This document shows, piece after piece, positions 19,988 through 30,952 of a stretch of DNA of 64,000 nt. This stretch comes from Duganella sp. CF517 (GTDB lineage: Bacteria > Pseudomonadota > Gammaproteobacteria > Burkholderiales > Burkholderiaceae_D). The notes below the pieces were generated by a model, which was not told the DNA's origin, searched no databases, and saw only the letters and a program-made list of their open reading frames with translations. The stretch spans positions 124,001-188,000 of the forward strand of contig NZ_FODC01000001.1 in the NCBI RefSeq assembly GCF_900110275.1, written 5' to 3'. Numbering within the stretch: the stretch's first letter is position 1; every line of letters starts with the position of its first letter. The translations under genes and the position numbers were made by a program.

Positions 19988-21499
19988 TCAAATATGGGTG
20001 GGTGGGCGTTCGCCGCGCAGGCGCTCGACCTGCTGCGCGTAGGCGCCGGAGAATTTTTCGCCGAACAGGCGCTGCAAATCGTCGTCGGCGTCGCGCGCCA
20101 GCTCGCCGTAGAGTTCGACCAGGCGGTCCCACATGCGGGCCTTGCGGCTGGCCGGCAGCAGCTTGTCGAGGCGGCCGGGTTCGGCCAGCCGCTGTTCGAT
20201 GCGGGCAGGATCGAAGCGCTGCACCACGGCCGCCAGGGCGGCGCGCATGCCGGCGATGACCGCCAGCTCGTGCGCCTTCAGGTCGTCGAAAGCGCCGCCG
20301 ATGGCGGGCAATGGCGGCAGGTAGCCGGAGATCTGCGCGCCCAGCATTTGCGTCAGCGCGCTGTCGGCGTCCGGGAAGAACTTCAGCGGATTGTTGGCGC
20401 GCGGGGCGATCATGGTCATGTCGATGTGGCTCTCGCGCTTGGTCAGCGTGCGGGCCATCAGCACATCCATAGTGCCGGCGGTGGCGGCGCGCAGCATCTC
20501 GCCGACCAGGTGCGCCAGTTGTTCGGGCGTGTGGCTGGAACGCAGATGGGGCAGTCCTAGACCTTCCAGCAATGCTTGCAGGACCGCGTTGCCATCGGCC
20601 GAACGCGGAACAGGTGCAGGCGCTGCTTGCGGCAGCGCTTGCACGGGTGCTTGTTGCGGCGGCGCGGCATGCATGGCGGGCGGCGATGGCTGCGGCGGCG
20701 CGGCTTGCGCGCTCGCCGGTGACGCGACCGCGGGCGAAGCGGACCATGCCGCCGCGGCCGGCGGTGCGGCGCCCGGCGCGGGTGCCTGCAAATCGGCCAA
20801 CAAATCATAGTCGGCCGGGATCGACATCGGCGCTGCGGACGGCGCCGGGTACGCCTGCAGTTCCGGCGACACATGGTCGTGCTGCGCGGCGCGCGCGACC
20901 GCAGCCGGCGCCATGCCGGCGAACAGGTTCAGCCCGAGCGGATCGGCCAGTACATCATTGCCGGCGGGCGCCGCGCCGCCGTCGAGAATGCGCGCCCCCG
21001 CCAGCGCATCGAATCCCTCCGAGGCAATCGGCGCCGGCGATGGCGACGGCAGCATGGGTTCGAACGTCGGCAACGGCGTCGGCGCCTGGACCGGCGGCGG
21101 CACGAAGGGAGGCGGCGCCATCAGCGTGGCGTCGGCGGACGGCTGCGCCGGTACGTCCGGCGCCATCAACGACGCCAGCACGACATAATCGCCCAGCACG
21201 ATGCGGTCGCCGTCGGCCAGCGCGATATCGACACCGGCGCCCAGCGGCCGGCCGTTGACGATGCTGGGATTGCTGCCCGCATCGGTCAGGTAATAGCGGT
21301 CATCGCGCCAGGTCACGCTGGCGTGGCTGCGCGAAATATACTTGCCCGGATCGTCCAGCACCAGCACATTGCCCGGCGCCCGCCCGATCATCCCGCCTTC
21401 CAGGCCGAAACTGGCGTGCAGCGGCTCGGCCGGTGGCTGATCGCGGTAACGCTCGACACGCAGCAGCAGTTGCGGCATCGCCGCTTCATTCATATCCAT
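19988..21499 (-). CDS. fha: T6SS FHA-domain protein (Fha/TagH)
   Basis: A 503-residue scaffold of the threonine-phosphorylation pathway. Residues about 10-105 form a forkhead-associated domain with the phospho-Thr-binding residues present (IGRAPGN, YISRSHASV, NPSIVNGRPL). Residues about 120-310 are a Pro/Ala/Gln-rich disordered region; the C-terminal region (about 315-490) is the TagH-type domain of T6SS FHA proteins. The disordered region starts with a possible kinase site, Thr125 in SADATLMAPP, resembling motifs in the kinase and in TssL. It sits between vgrG and tssK with 9- and 16-bp gaps. Phosphorylated Fha is known in other species to trigger T6SS assembly. Confidence 0.92.
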   Translation of the reverse strand: MDMNEAAMPQLLLRVERYRDQPPAEPLHASFGLEGGMIGRAPGNVLVLDDPGKYISRSHASVTWRDDRYYLTDAGSNPSIVNGRPLGAGVDIALADGDRIVLGDYVVLASLMAPDVPAQPSADATLMAPPPFVPPPVQAPTPLPTFEPMLPSPSPAPIASEGFDALAGARILDGGAAPAGNDVLADPLGLNLFAGMAPAAVARAAQHDHVSPELQAYPAPSAAPMSIPADYDLLADLQAPAPGAAPPAAAAWSASPAVASPASAQAAPPQPSPPAMHAAPPQQAPVQALPQAAPAPVPRSADGNAVLQALLEGLGLPHLRSSHTPEQLAHLVGEMLRAATAGTMDVLMARTLTKRESHIDMTMIAPRANNPLKFFPDADSALTQMLGAQISGYLPPLPAIGGAFDDLKAHELAVIAGMRAALAAVVQRFDPARIEQRLAEPGRLDKLLPASRKARMWDRLVELYGELARDADDDLQRLFGEKFSGAYAQQVERLRGERPPTHI

Positions 21500-21508
21500 A
21501 TCGCTTCC

Positions 21509-23473
21509 TTATTTCTTGCCGTCGTCGGCTTCTTGCGGCGCGGTTGGCGGCGCCGCCGGCGGCACGGTGGCCGCCAGCACGGCGGCGTTGACCACGGTCG
21601 ATGCGGACGGCATCGGGATGGGAATGGTGGAGCCGACGATCACCGCCGGTCCGATGCTCAGGAACGCCGCCCCCGCCTTCAGGGTGATGTTGGCCCCCGC
21701 CTCGATCACCACGTTCATGCCGGCCTTGATATGCACCGTCTGTCCGGCATGCAGCGCGGCTTTAAGCCCGCCCTTGAGCGCCATGTTCATCGTCGCCGAG
21801 TGCGACGCCGAACCCTCGGCGACTTCGATGCGGTCGCCGCCGACCTTCAAGTGGCGGTCGCCGCCGACCTCTTCGAAACTGTCCTTGACCACCATCGCGT
21901 GGCGGTCGCCGCCGATCCACGCCAGCGCATCGCGCCGCACGCGCTGCTCCAGATCACGGCCGGCATGCAGATAGAACTGCTCCGCGCCCTTCTTGTCCTC
22001 GAAGCGCAGCTCGTTGTAGGCGCCGCCGCCGACCGAGGAGTTGCTTTTGATGGCCGAGCGGGTCGCCTGCGCCGGCAGCGGATACGGCGGCATGTGGTCG
22101 GCGTTGTAGACCGCGCCGGTCACCAGCGGCCGGTCCGGGTCGCCCTCGAGGAAACTGACGACCACCTCCTGCCCTATGCGCGGCAGGAACATCGCGCCCC
22201 AACGCTTGCCGGCCCAACCCTGCGCCACGCGCACCCAGCACGAGCTCATCTCGTCTTCCTTGCCGATCCGGTCCCAGTGGAACTGCACCTTGATCCGGCC
22301 GTACTTGTCGGTCCAGATCTCCTCGCCGGCCTTGCCGACCACGATCGCCGTTTGCGGCCCCTGCACCACCGGCTTGCGCGCGACGGAAGGCGGCCGGAAC
22401 TCGGTCTGCCTGGCGATGGCGGTAAAGGCGCAGCTGAGCACCGGCTCCGCCTCGGCCGGACCGGTCGGCTCGTAGGTGTCGGACGCCAACGCATACTGCG
22501 CGCCGATGACCAGGTACTCGCGGTTCTGGTCGCCGCGCGGGTGTTCGGTCAGCTTGAACAGGCTGCCGGGGAAAAGTCCGCGCGCCCGCGTGGCCGCCTG
22601 CACCCGCTGATAGCTGGCGTGGCGGGCGTCGAGCCGGTGGCGGGCGTAGGCCTCGCCGGCCGCGCGCTCGGTATAGTTGCCGGGATAGTCGAACGACTCA
22701 TGGCGCGATTGCGCATAGCCGCGCGCCATCGACGACTTGACCAGCAGGTTGGCCGACGGCTTCTCGAAGTCGAAGTCCTGCAGGCTCTGCACGCCGCTCT
22801 CGATCCCGCCGCCCATGTGCCATTCGTAGACCACTTCGCTTTCGCGCATCGCGTGGTCGGCCGCCGGCATGAACAGCAGCGAGGCGTAGCCCGGCGCCGG
22901 CCGGTGCGCCGCGTACGAATCGGCCAGCACCATCGTGTGGCGTCCCGCCACGCTCTTGAAATAGTAATAAATGCCTTCGCGCTCCATCAGCCGGCTGACG
23001 AAGTTGAAGTCGGTCTCGCGATACTGCACGCAATACGGCACCGGCTTGTAGGCGGCGCTGAGGCCGGCCGTGTCGAAGTCGGCGATCGCATAAGGCGCGA
23101 ACACGGCCTTGATGATGTCGGGCACGCTCTTTTCCTGAAAAATCCGGCAGTCCGACGAGCGTGTGAGGAACCACAGCCATGGCCGCACCGTCGCCTGGTA
23201 GGTCAGGAAGCGTCCCTGGCGCCCGGTCAGCGCGAACCGCGTAATGAAGCCATTGAAGTAGCGCTGGCCGCCCTTGGGCAGGTCGACCTTGACCGTGACC
23301 AGGGTCGCCAGCAACTGATCGAGCTGGAGGTCGGCGCGTTCGCTGTACAGTTCCAGCTCGTATTCGCTCAGCTGCGACAGGCCCTCGCCGGCGCGCATGC
23401 GGCGCAGCAGCAGGACATTCGCGCCAAGCACGCAGTCGATCGATATTTCACGCTGATTCTGGGTGGTTGCCAT
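21509..23473 (-). CDS. vgrG: T6SS spike protein VgrG (TssI)
   Basis: A 654-residue VgrG, the trimeric spike that caps the Hcp tube. The gp27-like N-terminal region (about 1-370) is followed by the gp5 OB-fold (WTDKYGRIKVQFHWDR, about 400) and the DUF2345/needle region with repeated Gly-Asp-Arg-His strands (IGGDRHAMVV, VGGDRHLKV). After the needle there are only about 40 residues, rich in Pro and Ala, so this is not an evolved VgrG with a toxin domain. The tip therefore needs a separate PAAR protein and cargo, neither of which is recognised in the window. The gene upstream encodes an unknown protein that may depend on this VgrG. Confidence 0.96.
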   Translation of the reverse strand: MATTQNQREISIDCVLGANVLLLRRMRAGEGLSQLSEYELELYSERADLQLDQLLATLVTVKVDLPKGGQRYFNGFITRFALTGRQGRFLTYQATVRPWLWFLTRSSDCRIFQEKSVPDIIKAVFAPYAIADFDTAGLSAAYKPVPYCVQYRETDFNFVSRLMEREGIYYYFKSVAGRHTMVLADSYAAHRPAPGYASLLFMPAADHAMRESEVVYEWHMGGGIESGVQSLQDFDFEKPSANLLVKSSMARGYAQSRHESFDYPGNYTERAAGEAYARHRLDARHASYQRVQAATRARGLFPGSLFKLTEHPRGDQNREYLVIGAQYALASDTYEPTGPAEAEPVLSCAFTAIARQTEFRPPSVARKPVVQGPQTAIVVGKAGEEIWTDKYGRIKVQFHWDRIGKEDEMSSCWVRVAQGWAGKRWGAMFLPRIGQEVVVSFLEGDPDRPLVTGAVYNADHMPPYPLPAQATRSAIKSNSSVGGGAYNELRFEDKKGAEQFYLHAGRDLEQRVRRDALAWIGGDRHAMVVKDSFEEVGGDRHLKVGGDRIEVAEGSASHSATMNMALKGGLKAALHAGQTVHIKAGMNVVIEAGANITLKAGAAFLSIGPAVIVGSTIPIPMPSASTVVNAAVLAATVPPAAPPTAPQEADDGKK

Positions 23474-23501
23474 GTCTACCTACTATCCTTAACCATGGGG
23501 A

Positions 23502-24245
23502 TCAGTCCGATTTCATCGCGTCGGCGAGGGCGTTGGTCATGATGCTCTCGTAGTTCATGCTGATGATGGCGACGATGATCTCCTTGGCCAGCGCGGATGC
23601 CACGCCGGTGCCCTTTTCCGACAGCTCGACCAGGTTGCCTGCGCAGTTGCGGCGATGCACGCCCTTGGTGCCTTGCACGAACTTCGACACCGCCTTGCCG
23701 GCGCGTACCAGCGGCACCACCGGCTGGCCCACCAGCGCGGCGTTGGCGACGCCTTTCTTGAACTTCACATTCTGCTTGGCGAGGCAGTAGGTGATGGCGT
23801 CCTGCACCAACAGCAGATCCGGGCTTAACGGTACGGGCTGGCCATTTAGCTTGGTCTGGATGCTCTCCAGCTTGGCGATCGTTTTGCTCGCGTCATAGGC
23901 TTTCAAGCCGCCGGTGACCGCCGTGGCGACCACCCCCAGCACGGTGCCGGCGACCGCGCCGGCCGGCCCCGCCAGCTGGGAAAAATTGGCCATGCCGGCG
24001 GCGACGCCGGCGCCGGCGGTCAGCAAGGTGGTCGTGGCGACGCGACCGTCGACGCTGCGCACCACCTTGCCGTTGGCGTCCTTCTCGACCGTCAGCAAAC
24101 CGGTGGTGCCGGACAGCCCACCTGCGGTGGCCAGCCACGTGCCGACCGCCGCGCCGCCCGTCATTTGCGATTCGCCCACCGAACCCTGGTTCGGGTCATA
24201 CACCCATGACGGCTTGCCGCCAACGCCGGTCATCTCTACGCCCAT
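23502..24245 (-). CDS. Unknown T6SS-linked protein with glycine-rich hydrophobic core
   Basis: A 247-residue protein I cannot assign. It lies between clpV (37 bp) and vgrG (28 bp) in the T6SS series, so it is almost certainly cotranscribed with them. There is no signal peptide. Residues about 70-118 form a long Gly/Ala/Val-rich hydrophobic stretch (about TTLLTAGAGVAAGM and AGAVAGTVLGVVATAVTGGL), followed by a Lys-rich region (about 125-195) containing two well-separated Cys (in TYCLAK and RRNCAGN) and an amphipathic C-terminus. Possible roles are a VgrG-delivered effector inserting into membranes, an adaptor, or a tip component. No immunity gene is obvious nearby. It lacks the repeated PxxR/PAAR pattern, so it is not a PAAR protein by eye. 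Confidence 0.75.
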   Translation of the reverse strand: MGVEMTGVGGKPSWVYDPNQGSVGESQMTGGAAVGTWLATAGGLSGTTGLLTVEKDANGKVVRSVDGRVATTTLLTAGAGVAAGMANFSQLAGPAGAVAGTVLGVVATAVTGGLKAYDASKTIAKLESIQTKLNGQPVPLSPDLLLVQDAITYCLAKQNVKFKKGVANAALVGQPVVPLVRAGKAVSKFVQGTKGVHRRNCAGNLVELSEKGTGVASALAKEIIVAIISMNYESIMTNALADAMKSD

Positions 24246-24282
24246 AGCAATTCTCCAATTCTAAAATGTGATGTTGATACGC

Positions 24283-26923
<2,641 letters not shown>

Positions 26924-26931
<8 letters not shown>

Positions 26932-27979
26932 GGACTGCTCCTTCTGATAAGTTGGGGCGGTGGCGCGGCGGCGTCAGGCGTAGCTGGCGGTCGTCGTGCT
27001 CCGGTGGTTTGCTGCTGAGCCAACTGGTCCATCCCAGTCGCGCCGTGCCGCCCAGTTGCAGACGGGGCAGCGATTGTTTTTCGACGATCAGGCGCACGTC
27101 CCATTCCTGCGTCAGGCCAACGTATAGGCGCACCCAGTCGGCCAGCCGGCGCATGCCGGCGCCGTCGGGCAGCAACTCGCGCGCCTGCGCCATGTCCAGC
27201 GGGCCGATCTCCAGCCTGAATTTGTGCTGCGCGTTCCACACCTGTTTGCCCAGCACCGTGGTTTCGCCCAGCGCGCCGGCCAGCGCGCCGCTGCGCAAGC
27301 GAAACACGCCATCGTCGGGCAGCCGCATCCAGTGGCCGACGAATTGCTGGACCTGCACCGGGGCCCGGAAGAAATCGCCCAGGATGGCTTCCAGGCCGGC
27401 GGCGCTGCCGCCCTGCGGCGCCAGCCGGCCGGCGTAATGCAGCTTGGCGAAATCGGGCACCGTGTCGCGCGCGCGCAGCGACGCCATGCCGATGCCGACC
27501 AGCGCGCCGACATAGCCGGCGAAGCGGTCCTCGCCGGGCCGGTCCAGGCTGACCGCCGGCTGGGCGCTCGACCAGGCCCGGTAGCACAGGCTGGTCATGC
27601 GGTGATGGAACATGTCCAGAAAGCGCGCCAGGGTCGGATCGTTGACGTTGCGCAGGCGATCGCGGATGTACTCGGTCAGGTGCACCGGCATCGGGCCGTT
27701 GGCGCCCAGCAAGCCGAAGAAGTTGACCAGCAGCCGCGGCGCGGGCGGCCCATCCCCGCCGGCGGCGCCTTCCCCGCGCCGCAAGCCGGCCAGCATCGCC
27801 GGCTCGAATCCGAGCGACGGCTGCTGGCCGAAGCGCACCGCCTCGTCGCGCGGCCGCCTGGCCTGGCCGATGCGCGGCAATTCCGGATACGCGCACTCAA
27901 GCTGGCGCAACGCGGCGTAGAAATCGAAGGCCGCCGGCGCGCCCTCGAGCCGATCGAGCAGTTCTACAGGATCTCGCAT
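26924..27979 (-). CDS. tssG: T6SS baseplate subunit TssG
   Basis: A 351-residue TssG, which with TssF and TssE builds the baseplate wedge. The start was set at MRDPVELLDRLEGAP because the family begins with such a segment; the same frame remains open far upstream across tssF, but that extension has no coding character. Family features visible: FGQQPSLGFEPAML, the FFGLLGANGPMPVHLTEYIRDR motif region near residue 105, and LLPDGAGMRRLADWVRLYVG near the C-terminus. It overlaps tssF by 16 bp and clpV by 8 bp, so the three are translationally coupled. Confidence 0.95.
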
Positions 27980-29844
27980 CGTCCCACCCTCGCCGGCCAC
28001 GCCATCACGGCGCCGCGGCCGGTCCTGACCACCGTCTCCGTAAAGCTGTTCAAGCCGACGTACTTGGCGAAAAATTGTTCCAGGACCATGCCCAGCACGA
28101 ACACGCCGCTGCCGGCGAACGCCTCTTCGTCCAAGGTGACGACGACCTGCAGGCCGCGTCCATAGGTGATCGGACCGGGCAAAGGCAGGCGCCGCACGAT
28201 GCTTTCCGCCCGCACCGAGCGCACGCCGTCGACCTGCTTGTGGGCGGCCGAATCGGCGCTGCCGCAATACAGCCGCAGCAGGTCGCGCAAGGCCGCAGCG
28301 CCGGACTTGGGGTCCTGGTCCATCAGCGACAGGTAGTTCAGCGACAGGTGGCTGACCAGTCGCCACGCCGTCTCGCCCTCGGCGTGCGACGGCGCCGGCA
28401 TGGTCGGCCCGGCCACGCAGCGCACCGCGCCGACCGGCGCGCCGGCGCCGATCGTGAAATCGGTCTTGCCGCTGCCAAGCGGCATGCTCAGCACCAGGTC
28501 GCGGTTGGTGCACAGCGTGTCGACACCCAATTGGCGCAAGCCGCTGCGGTGCGGCGCCTCGGCCGCGTCCACCAGCGACAGGAAGATCTCGCTGCCGACG
28601 TAGCTCGAACGCGGCCCCTGCCGCCGCTGACGCTCCGACAGCAGGCGGGTGTCGCGCCGCACCTGGTAATAGGCGCCGGGGTCTCCGGCGCGCAGGTCGT
28701 TGGCGCGGTAGAACGACTCGAAGGTTTGCACCGCCTCCGCCCCGCTGCCGTAGCCGGTCACCCCGAGGATCTGGTAGATCTCGTAATCCATCGGCCGCGT
28801 GCGGTCCGGCACCACGTGGTAGTCGGACTGCTGGTCCGACAGATGCACCCGGTCGCCGCGCTTGGGAAACAGGTTGATCGCCGGCGTGCAATACAGGCCG
28901 ATGTTGGCGGCGCCGATCTGCGCTTCCAGCGACGACTCGAGGTGCTTGAACAGCACCACGATATCGAGTTCGGCGCCGGCGCAACGGCGCACCGCCGGTC
29001 CGATGCCGCCGATATCGACAAACATGAAGCGTTGCGGCAGCGCGAAATATTCCTGCAACAGGCGGTAGCCCTGGAACGAGCGCGGCCCGGCCGGCAGCAG
29101 CGCCTCGCCGTCGCTGGTGCCGAGCGCGCGCAGCCGCTTGAGGGAGATGAACTCGTGCCACGCGGGCGCCGACTGCCCGGCGGGCGCCGGCATGACCAGC
29201 AAACCGGCCGCCTGCGCCAGCAACTGTTCCAGCAAACGGGCCGGCACGACGTCGCTGCCGCGCAGATGGATAGGGAGATTGTCCAGCGCAAGCTCGCCAA
29301 ACGACAGACCGGCGCCCACGCGCAGGCGCAGCCGCAGCGCCGCCTTGACGCCGCCCAGCCGGCCCAGCTCGATGCCGTTGAGCTGGTTGCCGCAGGCGAA
29401 GTAGCGCGCCTCGGCCAGTTCGACCGGCCACAACGTCACGTCATGGGCGGTGCGGAACTCGCACGCGGTCTGGTCGCCCTTGCCCAGCATGCTGTGCAAG
29501 GCGCTGCCGCGCGCCACCTTGAAACCTTGCGCCAGGCTGCCCTCGCCCATGTCGGGCTGCAGCTGCACGATCGCCATGGCCGGCGTCGGCGCCAGATACT
29601 GCGGATAGACCAGCTCCAGCAAGTGATTGGTAAAACGCGGAAACTCGGCATCGACCTTGAGTCGCACCCGCGCCGCCAGGAAGCTGAAGCCTTCGAGCAG
29701 CCGCTCGACATACGGATCGGCGCAGGCCTGGGTTTCCAGGCCCAGGCGGCCGGCGATCTTGGGAAAGTCGCGCGCGAACTCGCCGCCCATTTCCCGCAGG
29801 TGCTGCAATTCGCTCTCGTAATAGCGCAACAGTTTCGGGTTCAT
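27964..29844 (-). CDS. tssF: T6SS baseplate subunit TssF
   Basis: TssF (626 residues) is the largest wedge protein of the T6SS baseplate. The N-terminus (NPKLLRYYESELQHLREMGGEFA) and the following KIAGRLGLETQACADPYVERLLEGFSF-like region are typical of the VasA/ImpG family, as is the mid-protein YHVVPDRTRPMDYEIYQI segment. Its ATG overlaps the tssE stop by 4 bp (ATGA), and its end overlaps tssG by 16 bp, giving coupled expression in wedge stoichiometry. Confidence 0.96.
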   Translation of the reverse strand: MNPKLLRYYESELQHLREMGGEFARDFPKIAGRLGLETQACADPYVERLLEGFSFLAARVRLKVDAEFPRFTNHLLELVYPQYLAPTPAMAIVQLQPDMGEGSLAQGFKVARGSALHSMLGKGDQTACEFRTAHDVTLWPVELAEARYFACGNQLNGIELGRLGGVKAALRLRLRVGAGLSFGELALDNLPIHLRGSDVVPARLLEQLLAQAAGLLVMPAPAGQSAPAWHEFISLKRLRALGTSDGEALLPAGPRSFQGYRLLQEYFALPQRFMFVDIGGIGPAVRRCAGAELDIVVLFKHLESSLEAQIGAANIGLYCTPAINLFPKRGDRVHLSDQQSDYHVVPDRTRPMDYEIYQILGVTGYGSGAEAVQTFESFYRANDLRAGDPGAYYQVRRDTRLLSERQRRQGPRSSYVGSEIFLSLVDAAEAPHRSGLRQLGVDTLCTNRDLVLSMPLGSGKTDFTIGAGAPVGAVRCVAGPTMPAPSHAEGETAWRLVSHLSLNYLSLMDQDPKSGAAALRDLLRLYCGSADSAAHKQVDGVRSVRAESIVRRLPLPGPITYGRGLQVVVTLDEEAFAGSGVFVLGMVLEQFFAKYVGLNSFTETVVRTGRGAVMAWPARVGRCEIL

Positions 29845-30359
29845 TGCGATGCTCCGGCATCCAGGTCGATCAGGCGGATTTCACCGATCTCCAGATCCAG
29901 TTCGGTTTTCAGATACAGCCGCTCGGGCAGCGGCTGGCCCCACAGCTCGCCACGGATCTCGAACGCCACCTGGTTCGGCGCCATGCCTTGCCGGCCCGGC
30001 GCCAACGCCACCACCTGCACGCTGTCGCGCAGGATGCGCGGTTCGAAATCCCAGATCGCCTGGCGGATGCGGCGCGCCAGCTCCAGCCGGTCGAGTCCGG
30101 ACGCGGTCTTGCCGGCCAGGTCGGGCAGCCCGAAATTGAGCGCCGAGCCCGCCGCCAGCGGGTGCGCGTCCAGCGAGCGCACCGCGCCAAGGCCGGTGGT
30201 GTTGAGCAACCAGCCGAGGTCGCGCAGCACGGCCTTGCGCAGGCCGCGCATCGACAGCACGCGCTGGTCGCGCGACTCCAGCGTCGCCGCGCTGTCGTCG
30301 TCGCTCAGGCGGTCCAGCAACGATGGCTGCAAGCGCTCCTTGCTGAGCAGCTCAGCCAT
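29841..30359 (-). CDS. tssE: T6SS baseplate subunit TssE (gp25-like)
   Basis: A 172-residue gp25/lysozyme-like baseplate protein. Features of the family: an N-terminal LQPSLLDRL motif, LRDLGWLLNTTG, and the conserved I(W)DFEPRIL core (AIWDFEPRILRDSVQV) including the Glu-Pro-Arg triad. It starts 46 bp after hcp and overlaps tssF by 4 bp. Confidence 0.95.
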   Translation of the reverse strand: MAELLSKERLQPSLLDRLSDDDSAATLESRDQRVLSMRGLRKAVLRDLGWLLNTTGLGAVRSLDAHPLAAGSALNFGLPDLAGKTASGLDRLELARRIRQAIWDFEPRILRDSVQVVALAPGRQGMAPNQVAFEIRGELWGQPLPERLYLKTELDLEIGEIRLIDLDAGASQ

Positions 30360-30405
30360 GATGGCGCTCCTTCCCGGGGGCGTGGTGGCGGTGGCTCATG
30401 GTCGC

Positions 30406-30885
30406 TTAATAGGTGGCGTTGGTTTCCAGATCCCACTTCTTGGCCGTGCCGGTCACCACTTTGTCGCCGGTGAACGAGTCGTACTTGTAGCTGATCCTGG
30501 TGAAGTTGATCGAGAACGTTTCGCTCGGACGCTCGCCGCCGCTGCTGGCCGAGTAGGAGCTGATGATCGGCTCTTCCAGCTCGATGGTCAGGAACACCTG
30601 CTCTTTTTTGTCGGCGCCGCCGGTCTGGATGAAATGGATCTCGGCCTTGCCCAGGCTCTTGCCGCACACCGCCTGCATGAACAGGTCGGCGGAGGCGATG
30701 TCGGTGGCCTTCGACAGCGACAGCTCGGAGAACGACGGATTGCTGGTGTCGCGGTCGCTGCCGCCGCCGCTGACCGAGATCGCGCGGCCGACGCCCATTT
30801 GCAGCGAGTCGATGGTGATCCAGTCCTTGTGGCCGGTGACGGTGGACGTGCCTTTGATTTGGGTGGTGAATTTCAGCAGGATCAT
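30406..30885 (-). CDS. hcp: T6SS tube protein Hcp (TssD)
   Basis: Hcp forms the hexameric inner tube. The 159-residue length, the start MILLKFTTQIKGTSTVTGHK, the SLSKATDIASADLF strand and the C-terminal region (ETFSINFTRISYKY) fit the family. No C-terminal extension is present, so it is a structural and not an evolved Hcp. It lies 67 bp after tssC and 46 bp before tssE; the larger gap upstream could allow separate translation at high level, as this subunit is needed in excess. Confidence 0.96.
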   Translation of the reverse strand: MILLKFTTQIKGTSTVTGHKDWITIDSLQMGVGRAISVSGGGSDRDTSNPSFSELSLSKATDIASADLFMQAVCGKSLGKAEIHFIQTGGADKKEQVFLTIELEEPIISSYSASSGGERPSETFSINFTRISYKYDSFTGDKVVTGTAKKWDLETNATY

Positions 30886-30952
30886 GATGGACCTTTACAA
30901 TATAAAAAATAGAGAAGACGGGCGGCGGCGCCGCCCGCTGTGGCGCCGTGGC

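Noticed and set aside
21509-23473. VgrG as an evolved effector
   Set aside because: Only about 40 Pro/Ala-rich residues follow the needle region, too few for a toxin domain.
20873-23542. Very long open frame (889 codons) on the plus strand across vgrG and fha
   Set aside because: It is antisense to two clear T6SS genes. Its translation is rich in Arg, His, Gln and Val with no domain, the typical result of GC-rich third positions on the coding strand.
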